Shown here: positions 8,413-16,407 of the stretch, piece after piece
Numbering within the stretch: position 1 is the first letter of the stretch
How the letters are laid out: every line of letters begins with the position of its first letter
From: Streptomyces sp. CB02058
GTDB lineage: Bacteria > Actinomycetota > Actinomycetes > Streptomycetales > Streptomycetaceae
NCBI RefSeq assembly: GCF_001905505.1
Contig: NZ_LIPG01000001.1
Coordinates: 868,001-932,000, forward strand
DNA length: 64,000 nucleotides
Reading direction: 5' to 3'
Made by a program: the position numbers and the translations under genes
Notes under the pieces: model-generated
Database searches by the model: none
Seen by the model: only the letters and a program-made list of their open reading frames with translations
What the model was told of the DNA's origin: nothing

Positions 8413-9615
8413 TCAGTCGGCGTCGCGGGGCAGCTCACGGGTGCGGCCGAGGGAGCCCAGCCACTCGGCCGAGGGACGCGCGGTCCGCTCGAACGTCTCC
8501 CAGTCGATGCCGATCAGGCCGAACGTCGGCTTGAACGAGCCCCACTCGTAGTTGTCGAGGGCGCTCCAGGCCAGGTAGCCCTGGACGTTCAGCCCGTCCT
8601 CGATCGCGGAGGCAACTTCGTTGAGCGCGCCCGTGTAGTAGTCGACGCGGCGGGCGTCGTCGGCGGTGGCGATGCCGTTCTCCGTGACGATCAGCGGCAT
8701 GCCGGCGCCGATGACCTCGGCGGTGTGGCGCAGGGCGTGTCCGACGGCGGCGGGGTAGTACTCCCACTGCGTCAGCGTCCGCTCGACGTCGTCGGACGCG
8801 GGGATCGGGCCGTCGGCGCCGATCTCCGTACGGGTGTAGGACTGGACGCCGATCCAGTCGTCGCCGCGGGCGGCCTCGATGAAGACGTCCTCGCGCGGCT
8901 GACGGTAGGCGGCGGTGACGTCCTCGGCGCCCGGGCGCGCCTGGTAGACCTGGTTGGCGATCGTCCAGCCGACCTGGATGCCGGCGTCGAGCGCGCGGAC
9001 CTCCTTCACCGCCGCGTGGTGGGCGGCGATGACCGCCTCGGTGGTCTCGTCGTCCGGGGTGGGCAGACCGGCGGGCGGGAAGCCGATGTCGCCGCGCTTC
9101 GCCTGCCCGGCCATGACGGCGATCATGTTCGGCTCGTTGATCGTGCAGACATGGCTGACGCCCTCGGAGATCACCGGTGCGCAGGCCGCGACGTAACGGG
9201 CGAACAGCTCGACGGCACCGTCGGCCGTCCAGCCGCCGCGCGCCTCGAACCACTGGGGCACCGTGAAGTGGTGCAGCGTGACCATCGGGCGCAGACCGCG
9301 GGCGTGCGCTCCTTCGACCATGCGCCGGTAGTGCGCCAGCTCGGCCCGGGAGAACTGCCCCTCGGCGGGCTCGATGCGCGCCCACTCGATGGAGAAGCGG
9401 TAGTCGGTGAAGCCGAGGGACGCCAGCAGGTCCATGTCCTCGGGCCAGCGGTGGTAGCTGTCGCAGGCGTCCAGGCTGGGTTCCTGGATGTGGGTGCCGG
9501 TGGAGTGCTCCTTGACCCACCAGTCGCTGTTGGTGTTGTTGCCCTCGATCTGGTGGGCGGCCGTGGAGGCGCCCCACAGGAAGCCTTCGGGGAACGGGAC
9601 GGAGGCGTGCGTCAT
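8413..9615 (-). CDS. Glycoside hydrolase family 1 beta-glucosidase
   Basis: A 400-residue GH1 (beta/alpha)8-barrel enzyme beginning MTHASVPFPEGFLWGASTAA, with no signal peptide, so it is cytoplasmic. The general acid lies in TINEPN (about residues 157-162) and the nucleophile in VTENGIA (about 308-314). The late barrel motif WSALDNYEW is present. It is somewhat shorter than the usual 440-470 residues, but all core motifs are intact. It lies 79 bp downstream of the sugar permease on the same strand, the position bglC holds in the ceb operon. It would hydrolyse imported beta-linked gluco-oligosaccharides to glucose. Linkage preference cannot be read from the sequence. Confidence 0.93.
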   Translation of the reverse strand: MTHASVPFPEGFLWGASTAAHQIEGNNTNSDWWVKEHSTGTHIQEPSLDACDSYHRWPEDMDLLASLGFTDYRFSIEWARIEPAEGQFSRAELAHYRRMVEGAHARGLRPMVTLHHFTVPQWFEARGGWTADGAVELFARYVAACAPVISEGVSHVCTINEPNMIAVMAGQAKRGDIGFPPAGLPTPDDETTEAVIAAHHAAVKEVRALDAGIQVGWTIANQVYQARPGAEDVTAAYRQPREDVFIEAARGDDWIGVQSYTRTEIGADGPIPASDDVERTLTQWEYYPAAVGHALRHTAEVIGAGMPLIVTENGIATADDARRVDYYTGALNEVASAIEDGLNVQGYLAWSALDNYEWGSFKPTFGLIGIDWETFERTARPSAEWLGSLGRTRELPRDAD

Positions 9616-9694
9616 CGCGGAGTGTCTTTCTGTGCGTGAAGGGGTGCGGCCGCGGTGCGGGGTGCGGCCTCGTGTGCGTACGTGGGCGGGCGGG

Positions 9695-10564
9695 CTACTT
9701 CATGCCGGCCGTGGCGATGCCCTGCGTGAAGTGCCGCTGCAGGGCGATGAAGAGGATCAGCACCGGCAGGACGACGAGGAAGGCTCCGGCCATCAGCATG
9801 CCGTTGGAGCCGCCCGCCTTGTTGGGGTCGGTCGCGAAGGTGGCCAGGGCGACCGGGAGGGTGTACTTGTCCGGGTCGTTGGTCGCGATCAGCGGCCAGA
9901 CGAAGTTGTTCCAGGAGCCGAGGAAGGTGAAGATCGAAAGCGTCGCGAGCGCGGGCTTCACCAGCGGCATGACGATCCGCCAGAAGATGTACCACTCGCC
10001 GGCGCCGTCCATCCGGGCCGCTTCCAGCAGCTCGTCGGGGATCGACTGCATGAACTGCCGCATCAGGAAGACCCCGAAGGCTCCGGCGGCGAAGGGCAGC
10101 ACCAGACCGGCGTACGAGTCGATCAGCTTGAGCTTGCTCATCAGCACGAACAGCGGCAGCAGCATCAGGTTGCCGGGCACCATCAGGGCGCCCAGGACGA
10201 CGCCGAAGATCTTGTTGCGGCCGACGAACCTCAGCTTGGCCAGGGCGTAGCCGAGCATCGAGCAGAAGACCAGGTTCGAGACGGTGACCAGCACCGCCAC
10301 GATCACGGAGTTCATGAAGTAGAGCGGCAGGTCCAGCTTGTCGAGCAGCTGCCGGAAGTTCTCCAGGGTCCACTCGGTGGGGATCCACACCGGCGGGCTG
10401 GCCGAGAGGTCGCTCGTCGTCTTGAAGGACGACACGGCCATCCAGAGGAACGGCGCCGACATGATCAGCAGGCCCAGCGAGAGCAGGATGTAGACCAGAG
10501 GACGCCTCAGGTTCCGGGACCTGCCCGTGGGGGCCGTGCGCGCGGGTGCTTGGCCGACGGTCAT
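9695..10564 (-). CDS. Sugar ABC transporter permease (MalG type)
   Basis: A 289-residue membrane protein of the carbohydrate uptake-1 family with about six membrane segments and an EAA loop reading EAARMDGAGEWYIFWRIVMP that docks to the ATPase. It ends YFTQGIATAG-like, as CebG/MalG proteins do. Its ATG overlaps the stop of the preceding permease gene by four bases (ATGA), which indicates translational coupling. No ATPase gene is present in this cluster. In Streptomyces such importers usually borrow the multi-use ATPase MsiK encoded elsewhere, and that is the likely case here. Confidence 0.93.
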   Translation of the reverse strand: MTVGQAPARTAPTGRSRNLRRPLVYILLSLGLLIMSAPFLWMAVSSFKTTSDLSASPPVWIPTEWTLENFRQLLDKLDLPLYFMNSVIVAVLVTVSNLVFCSMLGYALAKLRFVGRNKIFGVVLGALMVPGNLMLLPLFVLMSKLKLIDSYAGLVLPFAAGAFGVFLMRQFMQSIPDELLEAARMDGAGEWYIFWRIVMPLVKPALATLSIFTFLGSWNNFVWPLIATNDPDKYTLPVALATFATDPNKAGGSNGMLMAGAFLVVLPVLILFIALQRHFTQGIATAGMK

Positions 10565-11553
10565 TTGGTGTTGTCCTTCAGCAGTCGGAGCTGCAGCACC
10601 GTGATGCCCATGATCACCACGAAGAGCACATACGCCATGGCGCTCGCGTAGCCCATGTGGAAGAAGTTGAAGCCCTCGCGGTACATGTTCAGCGACACGG
10701 TCAGCGTGGAGTCGGAGGGGCCGCCCTGCGTCATCACGAACGGCTCCTCGAAGACGTTGAGGTAGCCGATGGTGGTGATCACCGTGGCGTAGAGGAGCGT
10801 CGGCCGCAGCAGCGGCACCGTGATCCCCCGGAACTCCTGCCACACCCCGGCGCCGTCGAGCCGCGCGGCCTCACGGACCTCGGTGGGGATGGCCTGAAGG
10901 CCCGCGATGAAGAGCACCATGACCGTACCGACGTTGCGCCAGACCGCCATCGCGATCATCGAGGGCATCGCCAGCGCCTCGGAACCGAGGAAGTCCGGTG
11001 CGGTGAGGCCCACTTCGGAGAAGAGGCCCGCGATCAGCCCGTCGCTCGGGTCCAGCACGAACCGCCACACCACGGCCACGGCCACGATGGTGGTGACCAC
11101 CGGGGCGTAGAAACCGACCCGGAAGAAGGTCCTCGCCCGGTCGATGCCGTTGTTCAGCAGTACGGCGACGACCAGCCCGATCGCGATCGTGAGCGGGACG
11201 CCCACCACGACGAAGTACGCCGTGTTGAAGAGCGACTTGAGGAACTTCTCGTCGCCGAACAGCTCGGTGTAGTTCTCGAAGCCGATGAAGTTCGCTTCCC
11301 AGGGGCGCGTCACGTTGCGCAGCCCGAAGTCGGTGAAGCTCATCAGCAGCGTGGCGAGGATCGGGAACGCCATGAAGACGGTGAACACGACGAGGAAGGG
11401 CATGGAGAACAGCCAGCCCGCCGCGTTCTGTACGCCCATCGAGCGCTTCCTGCGCCCCGGTCCGGATCCGGCCAGGCCCGCCCGGGGCGGGAGCGCCCCG
11501 GAACCGTCCTTCACCGTGGCCGGCTGCGCGGCCGTTGAGGTCGTGGTGCCCAT
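10561..11553 (-). CDS. Sugar ABC transporter permease (MalF type)
   Basis: A 330-residue MalF/CebF-type permease. A polar N-terminal extension of about 45 residues precedes six membrane segments. The EAA loop reads EAARLDGAGVWQEFRGITVP. It forms the heterodimeric channel with the following permease, to which it is coupled by an ATGA overlap. Its start lies 5 bp after the stop of the binding-protein gene, so the three form one transcript. Confidence 0.93.
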   Translation of the reverse strand: MGTTTSTAAQPATVKDGSGALPPRAGLAGSGPGRRKRSMGVQNAAGWLFSMPFLVVFTVFMAFPILATLLMSFTDFGLRNVTRPWEANFIGFENYTELFGDEKFLKSLFNTAYFVVVGVPLTIAIGLVVAVLLNNGIDRARTFFRVGFYAPVVTTIVAVAVVWRFVLDPSDGLIAGLFSEVGLTAPDFLGSEALAMPSMIAMAVWRNVGTVMVLFIAGLQAIPTEVREAARLDGAGVWQEFRGITVPLLRPTLLYATVITTIGYLNVFEEPFVMTQGGPSDSTLTVSLNMYREGFNFFHMGYASAMAYVLFVVIMGITVLQLRLLKDNTK

Positions 11554-11558
11554 GGCTC

Positions 11559-12803
11559 CTACTTCACGAGGCCTTCGATCTCGGACTGCGCGGTCTTCAG
11601 CGCGTCCTCGGCGGAAGCCTTGCCCTGTGTCACCTTCGCGATGGCCTGGTCGACCTTGTCGGTGATCTCCGTCAGCGTGGCCGTGGAGGGGGAGGACTTG
11701 GCGGTGTCCATCTGCTTCTTGAAGACCTGGAGGTTCGCGTCGTCGGCGAGCGTGCCGGACTCCCAGGCCGCGGTGTTCGCGGGGAGGTCCTTGGTCCGCT
11801 CGTACCAGTCGGCCTGGCCCTCGGTGTCGGTGAGGTACTTGATGAACTCCGTGGCGGCGGCCTTGTGCTCGCTGTCCTTGGAGATCACCAGGGAGGAGCC
11901 GCCCGCCATCGACACGGAGGACTTGTCCGCCGGGACGGGGGCCACGGCCCACTTGCCCTTGATCTGCGGCTGGCCCTCGTCGAGCAGGGTGACGTGCCAC
12001 GGGCCGCCGAAGAACATGGGGACGCGGCCGTTGCCGAAGTCCTTCACGACGTCGTAGCCCGGCGGCACCGACTTGTTGGCGAGGCCCTTGTCGAAGTACG
12101 TGCCGTACTCCTTCAGCGCCTCGACCGCCTCGGGGCTGTCGATGGCGGCCTTGCCGTCGTCGTCGAGGATCGTGCCGCCGGCGGAGTAGAGGAACGGGTA
12201 GAAGTTCTGCACCGTGTCCAGCCCGCTCGGCTGGATGGACAGGCCCCACTTGGTGCCGGCCTTCTTCTGGTACGCGGTGGCCAGCGCCTGCATCTCCTGC
12301 CAGTCGGCGGGCGCCTTGTCGACGCCGGCCTTCTTCGCGAGGTCGGTGCGGTAGTAGAGGACGCGGGTGTCGACGTACCAGGGCACGCCGTACGCGGTGC
12401 CGTCCACCTCACCCTGGTTCCAGCCGGCGGGGAAGAAGTCCGCCTTGTCGAAGACCTTCGTGTCGACCGGCTCCAGGACACCGAGCTCGGAGAACTCCCC
12501 CATGTAGCTGCCGCCCATCTGCGCCACGTCCGGCATGGTGCCGGCCGCGGCGGCGGAGACGAGCTTCTGGTGGGCGACGTCCCAGCCGACCGGGGTCACC
12601 TTGACGGTGACGTTCGGGTTGGCCTTCTCGTACACCTCGGCCACCTCGGCGAGCTTCTCGCCCTCGGCGCCCATGGCCCAGACGGTGAGCGTCTGCTTCG
12701 CGTCCGCGGCGACGTCGTCGCCACCGGAGCTGCCGCAGGCGGAGAGGCCGAGGGCGAGCGCCACGGTGATGGCGGCGGAGGCGGTTCTGGCGGTGCGGGA
12801 CAT
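11559..12803 (-). CDS. Sugar ABC transporter substrate-binding lipoprotein
   Basis: A 414-residue family 1 solute-binding protein. The signal peptide ends in a lipobox LSAC with lipid-anchored Cys23. The mature part begins with a QTLTVWAMGAEGEKLAEVAE block typical of sugar-binding proteins (MalE/CebE class). The ATG at 12803 was chosen for the GGAGGAG ribosome site just upstream. It is the first gene of the operon, and a dyad operator lies 28-54 bp upstream of its start. The neighbouring GH1 and PF10091 genes suggest that it binds beta-gluco-oligosaccharides; the exact ligand is not known. Confidence 0.92.
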   Translation of the reverse strand: MSRTARTASAAITVALALGLSACGSSGGDDVAADAKQTLTVWAMGAEGEKLAEVAEVYEKANPNVTVKVTPVGWDVAHQKLVSAAAAGTMPDVAQMGGSYMGEFSELGVLEPVDTKVFDKADFFPAGWNQGEVDGTAYGVPWYVDTRVLYYRTDLAKKAGVDKAPADWQEMQALATAYQKKAGTKWGLSIQPSGLDTVQNFYPFLYSAGGTILDDDGKAAIDSPEAVEALKEYGTYFDKGLANKSVPPGYDVVKDFGNGRVPMFFGGPWHVTLLDEGQPQIKGKWAVAPVPADKSSVSMAGGSSLVISKDSEHKAAATEFIKYLTDTEGQADWYERTKDLPANTAAWESGTLADDANLQVFKKQMDTAKSSPSTATLTEITDKVDQAIAKVTQGKASAEDALKTAQSEIEGLVK

Positions 12804-12830
12804 GGAGGGCTCCTCCTCGAGCAATCCGAA

Positions 12831-12857
12831 TGTATGCGCTGCCTGTAAGCGCATACA
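12831..12857. promoter_or_regulatory. Dyad operator upstream of the sugar ABC operon
   Basis: A perfect 10-bp inverted repeat (TGTATGCGCT at 12831-12840, AGCGCATACA at 12848-12857) with a 7-bp spacer. The right side also forms a LacI-type 14-mer TGTAAGCGCATACA (12844-12857), almost identical to the 14-mer TGAAAGCGCATTCA upstream of the lacI gene. It is very probably the binding site of the adjacent LacI regulator. Confidence 0.7.
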
Positions 12858-13187
12858 TCACTCTGCGACAGTCGCTCGGGAATCCGCAAGAGGGTGCTGG
12901 GTCACACTCGTGCAACGTGCTCGACATCTGGAAGCCCCGTCGTGGCACCGTATGCACACTGTTTGCGGAATTGAAGTGGATGTGACCGATTCCGCTTGTT
13001 TCGCGGGATTCCGGGGCGGGGTCTTCGCGGGCCGCTTCCTCGGCTCACCCTGACCTGCGGCCGGCAGCGGCGAGTCCGTGCGGGCCCACCGCCGCCTGCA
13101 CCCGGAGGAAGGGCCCGGCAGGTGTACGCGGCCAAGAGGCCGGGCGCGCTGCACGCGCCCCCGGGGGCCGGGCGCGCGGTGCCGCGC
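12858..13187. other. 330-bp gene-free region between lacI and the sugar operon
   Basis: No plausible gene was seen here. It should contain the promoter of the binding-protein operon next to the operator at 12831-12857 and, at its far end, the hairpin ending the lacI transcript. Confidence 0.5.
13142..13160 (-). terminator. Hairpin downstream of lacI
   Basis: A 7-bp GC stem (GGGCGCG and CGCGCCC, loop CTGCA) lies 28 bp past the lacI stop. It has no T tract, which is common for Streptomyces terminators. Confidence 0.45.
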
Positions 13188-14243
13188 TCAGCCGCAGCCG
13201 CAGCTCGCCCGGCGGGCCAGGGTGACGGGGAGCTCCAGCGACACCGGGGCCCGGCCCGGGTCGGCCAGGCGTTGCACCAGCAACTCCACGGCCTGCTCGC
13301 CCAGGAGGCGGATCGGCTGGCGCACGGTCGTCAGCGACGGCCGCACGATCCGGCTCAGCGGGATTCCGTCGAAGCCGGTCACGACGATGTCCTCGGGCAC
13401 CCGCACCCCGCGCCGCTCCAGCGCGCGCAGCGCGCCCACCGCCATCTGGTCGTTGGCGAAGAGCACCGCGTCCGGCCGCTCGGCGCCCCGGTCGAGCAGC
13501 GTCTCGACGGCCCGCGCCCCCTCGGCCCGCATCATCATCCCGGTCCGCAGGTCCGGTGCCCCGGGGACGGGCAGCCCGGCGTCCCGGCACGCGTCCTGGA
13601 AGCCGCGGAACCGGGCCTCGGCGTCCGGCGACTCCGGATCGCCGCCGACGAAGGCGAGCCTGCGCAGTCCGTGGTCCTCGATCAGATGGCGGGTCAGCTC
13701 GCGTTCCCCCGCCGCGTTCGCGACGACGATGTGGTCCAGATGGTCGATCTCGCGCGGTCCGGCGAGCATCACCACGGGCAGCCGGCGCGATATGACGTCG
13801 AGATCCCCGGTCGGCACGGTCTGCGCCAGTACGGCGAAGCCGTCCACCCGCCCCGCGACCTTCGCAACGAGGCTCTCCGGGCCGCCCTCCAGCGAGGCCG
13901 CGATCAGCAGGGCGTAGCCGTGGCGCCGCGCCGCGCGTTCCATGCCCCGGATGATCTGGTCGGAGTACAGCATCGCCGCGTCGTCGGCCTCGCTGTCGGA
14001 CTCCGCGTCGGCCTCGGCGTCCGGATCGGAGTAGTCGGGGAAGCAGAGCCCCAGCACTCCGGTGGTGCGGCTGGCCAGCCCCCGGGCGTTCCCGCTCGGT
14101 ACGTAGCCGAGCTCGCGTGCCGCGTCGAGGACCCGCTCGCGCGTCTGGGCGCGCACCGAATCGGGGTTGCGGTAGACCCGGGAAACCGTGGCGATCGAGA
14201 CGCCCGACCGCTCGGCGACGTCGTACACCGTGGGGGCGCTCAC
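13188..14243 (-). CDS. LacI family transcriptional regulator of the beta-glucoside island
   Basis: A 351-residue LacI/GalR regulator. The N-terminal helix-turn-helix reads PTVYDVAERSGVSIATVSRV (about residues 4-23), followed by the hinge region ending GNARGLASR and a periplasmic-binding-protein-like sensor domain. The C-terminus is Cys/Gly rich (SCGCG). An Asp/Glu-rich insert (DPDAEADAESDSEADD) sits early in the sensor domain and is unusual for the family. The GTG at 14243 puts the HTH at the N-terminus as in other LacI proteins. Upstream in-frame starts would add a tail and overlap the operator at 14307-14320. It is expected to repress the sugar operon and itself, released by an imported or processed sugar. 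Confidence 0.9.
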   Translation of the reverse strand: MSAPTVYDVAERSGVSIATVSRVYRNPDSVRAQTRERVLDAARELGYVPSGNARGLASRTTGVLGLCFPDYSDPDAEADAESDSEADDAAMLYSDQIIRGMERAARRHGYALLIAASLEGGPESLVAKVAGRVDGFAVLAQTVPTGDLDVISRRLPVVMLAGPREIDHLDHIVVANAAGERELTRHLIEDHGLRRLAFVGGDPESPDAEARFRGFQDACRDAGLPVPGAPDLRTGMMMRAEGARAVETLLDRGAERPDAVLFANDQMAVGALRALERRGVRVPEDIVVTGFDGIPLSRIVRPSLTTVRQPIRLLGEQAVELLVQRLADPGRAPVSLELPVTLARRASCGCG

Positions 14244-14306
14244 TCGATGGTCCGTCCGCTTCTTGTTCCGTACGCGGCACCCACCGCTGCGGGAGCCGTC
14301 CTGTTC

Positions 14307-14320
14307 TGAAAGCGCATTCA
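14307..14320. promoter_or_regulatory. LacI-type operator upstream of lacI
   Basis: The near-palindromic 14-mer TGAAAGCGCATTCA lies 64 bp upstream of the lacI start. It differs at only two positions from TGTAAGCGCATACA at the sugar operon, giving a shared TGWAAGCGCATWCA box and pointing to autoregulation. Confidence 0.6.
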
Positions 14321-14414
14321 CCCTAGATCGCGTGCCCGGTGGCGGGCAACAGCGGCCGGCTCCGCGCGTCGTCCGGAGGCCCCGTACCAGAGCGGTCGAG
14401 TTTGCCGAAAAATA

Positions 14415-14442
14415 GACAGGCTGCCTTGCAAGCTTTCCTGTC
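14415..14442. promoter_or_regulatory. Dyad operator upstream of marR-MFS
   Basis: A 28-bp imperfect palindrome with outer arms GACAGG (14415-14420) and CCTGTC (14437-14442) and the central palindrome CTTGCAAG (14425-14432). Ten of fourteen pairs match. It ends 19 bp before the marR start and is a likely MarR autoregulatory site. Confidence 0.6.
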
Positions 14443-14461
14443 CATCTTTACGGTGGGACAC

Positions 14462-14935
14462 ATGTCCAGCAGCTCCGAGGGCCCTCAGATCCAGCACCCC
14501 GCCGACCCCGATCCCGGCGCCGAACGCGTGGCCGCCGATCTCTCCGCCGTGGTCGGCAGGCTGCTCAGGCGGCTCCGGAGCTCATCGGCCGACAGCCTGC
14601 TCACCCCCTCCCAGCGGTCCGTCCTGGCCCGGCTCGCGGACGGCGGGCCCGCCACCACGGCGGCACTGGCCCGCGCCGAGCTCGTACGGCCGCAGTCGAT
14701 GCGGCTGACACTCGGCGCGCTGGAGAGCCAGGGGTTCGTCAGCCGGGCTCCCGATCCGGCCGACGGCCGCAAGTCGCTGGTCTCCGTCACCGAGCGGGGG
14801 AGCGCCACCCTGGCAGGGGTGCGCGCCGCCAAGCGCAACTGGCTGGCGGACGCGATCGCGGGCGAACTGGACGGCGCGGAGCGCCGCGCGCTCGCCGAGG
14901 CCACCGAGCTCATCGCCCGCCTGGTCGACAGGTGA
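14462..14935 (+). CDS. MarR family transcriptional regulator
   Basis: A 157-residue winged-helix regulator. The HTH and wing run through TTAALARAELVRPQSMRLTL and the wing motif DPADGRKSLVSVTERG, followed by C-terminal dimerisation helices. The ATG at 14462 is preceded by GGTGGG. It overlaps the following MFS transporter gene by four bases (GTGA), so regulator and pump are translationally coupled. This is the standard arrangement in which a MarR repressor controls its own efflux pump and is released by the pump's substrate. A dyad sits just upstream. Confidence 0.9.
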   Translation: MSSSSEGPQIQHPADPDPGAERVAADLSAVVGRLLRRLRSSSADSLLTPSQRSVLARLADGGPATTAALARAELVRPQSMRLTLGALESQGFVSRAPDPADGRKSLVSVTERGSATLAGVRAAKRNWLADAIAGELDGAERRALAEATELIARLVDR

Positions 14936-16356
14936 GCCGGCCGGGCGCCTCCGGAGTGCGTACGGCCGGACCGGCCGTGGCGGAGGCGGAGACCTCCTCG
15001 GCCCCCGGATTCGGCGTCAGGCTCACCGCCCCGCTCCTGATGGGCTCCCTGCTCAACCCGCTCAACACCACGATGATCTCCACCGCCCTGGTGTCCATCG
15101 GGCACTCCTTCGGCATCGGGGCCGCCGACACCGCGTGGCTGATCTCCGTCCTCTATCTCGCCAGTGCGGTCGCCCAGCCCGTCCTGGGCAAGCTCGCGGA
15201 CACCCTCGGTCCCCGCAAGGTCTTCCTGGCCGGTCTCCTCGTCGTGATCGCGTCGGGGCTGGTCGGCGCCCTCGCCCCCGGCTTCGGCATGCTGATCGTC
15301 TCCCGGCTGCTGCTCGGCATCGGCACCTCGGCCGCCTATCCGGCCGCCATGGCCGTCCTGCGCGACGAGTCCCGGCGCCTCGGCCGCCCCACCCCCCGCC
15401 CCGTGCTCGCCCGGCTCTCCTTCGCCGCCCTCGGCAGCGCCGCCGTCGGCCCCGCGCTCGGAGGCCTGCTCGTGACGGTCGTCGGCTGGCGCGGCATCTT
15501 CGCCGTCAACGTGCCGATCGCGCTGCTCGCCCTCGGCGCGGCACTGCTCTGGGTCCCCGCCGACCCGCCGCGCGAGCGGGCCGCCGACGGGAGCGCGCCG
15601 AAGACCTCGCTCGACCCGCTGGGCATCGGCCTGTTCACCGCCGCGCTGACGGTGCTGGTCTTCTTCCTGCTCGACCTCGCCCGTCCGCAGTGGTGGCTGC
15701 TCGCCCCCTTCGCCGTGCTGACCGCCGTCCTGGTCAGGTGGCAGCTGCGCGCCCCGCAGCCGTTCATAGACCTCCGGATGCTCGCGGGCAACGGCGCGCT
15801 GCTGCGGACGTACGTGCGCCACGGGCTGAGCTATCTGCTCATCTACTGCGTGATGTACGGCTTCACGCAGTGGCTGGAGGAGGTGCGCGGCTACTCCTCG
15901 GGCCACGCGGGGCTCCTCATGCTGCCGATGTCCGTCACCGCGCTCGTCTGCTCGCTGCTCGGGGCCCGTACCAAGGGGCTGCGGGGACCGCTGACCGTCG
16001 CGTGCGTCCTGCTCACCGCCGGCGCGGGACTCCTCTGCTTCCTCTCCGGCGACACCCCGCTCGCCGTACTGCTCGTCGCCGGGGCCTGCTTCGGCGCACC
16101 GCAGGGGCTCGTCGGCACCAGCAACCAGGCGGCCGTCCAGGCCTACGCGCCCCCCGAGAGCATCGGGGCCGCCGCCGGGCTCCAGCGCACCGCGCAGTAC
16201 ATCGGCGCCATCACCGCCTCCAGCCTGATCGCCCTCGCCTACGCCGACGCGGCGAGCGACGCGGGACTCCACCTCATGGCGGCCGTGGCCGTCGTCCTCG
16301 GTGTCCTGCTGACCGTCCTGACCCTCACCGACCGCGCCCTGGGCGCCCGGGCCTGA
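14932..16356 (+). CDS. MFS drug-efflux type transporter (EmrB/QacA family)
   Basis: A 474-residue integral membrane protein with about 12-14 membrane segments. It has an early LLNPLNTTMISTALVSIGHS block and motif A-like GKLADTLGPRKVFLAG (about residues 88-103), and the membrane segments continue to near residue 470. These features fit the DHA2 drug:proton antiporters. Its GTG start overlaps the marR stop by four bases. The exported compound is unknown. The isochorismatase-fold gene begins 51 bp downstream and probably shares the transcript. Confidence 0.9.
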   Translation: MSRPGASGVRTAGPAVAEAETSSAPGFGVRLTAPLLMGSLLNPLNTTMISTALVSIGHSFGIGAADTAWLISVLYLASAVAQPVLGKLADTLGPRKVFLAGLLVVIASGLVGALAPGFGMLIVSRLLLGIGTSAAYPAAMAVLRDESRRLGRPTPRPVLARLSFAALGSAAVGPALGGLLVTVVGWRGIFAVNVPIALLALGAALLWVPADPPRERAADGSAPKTSLDPLGIGLFTAALTVLVFFLLDLARPQWWLLAPFAVLTAVLVRWQLRAPQPFIDLRMLAGNGALLRTYVRHGLSYLLIYCVMYGFTQWLEEVRGYSSGHAGLLMLPMSVTALVCSLLGARTKGLRGPLTVACVLLTAGAGLLCFLSGDTPLAVLLVAGACFGAPQGLVGTSNQAAVQAYAPPESIGAAAGLQRTAQYIGAITASSLIALAYADAASDAGLHLMAAVAVVLGVLLTVLTLTDRALGARA

Positions 16357-16407
16357 CCCGGCGCCACGCGCACGCACCCGCACAGCACCACCCCAAGGAG
16401 CACGCAC

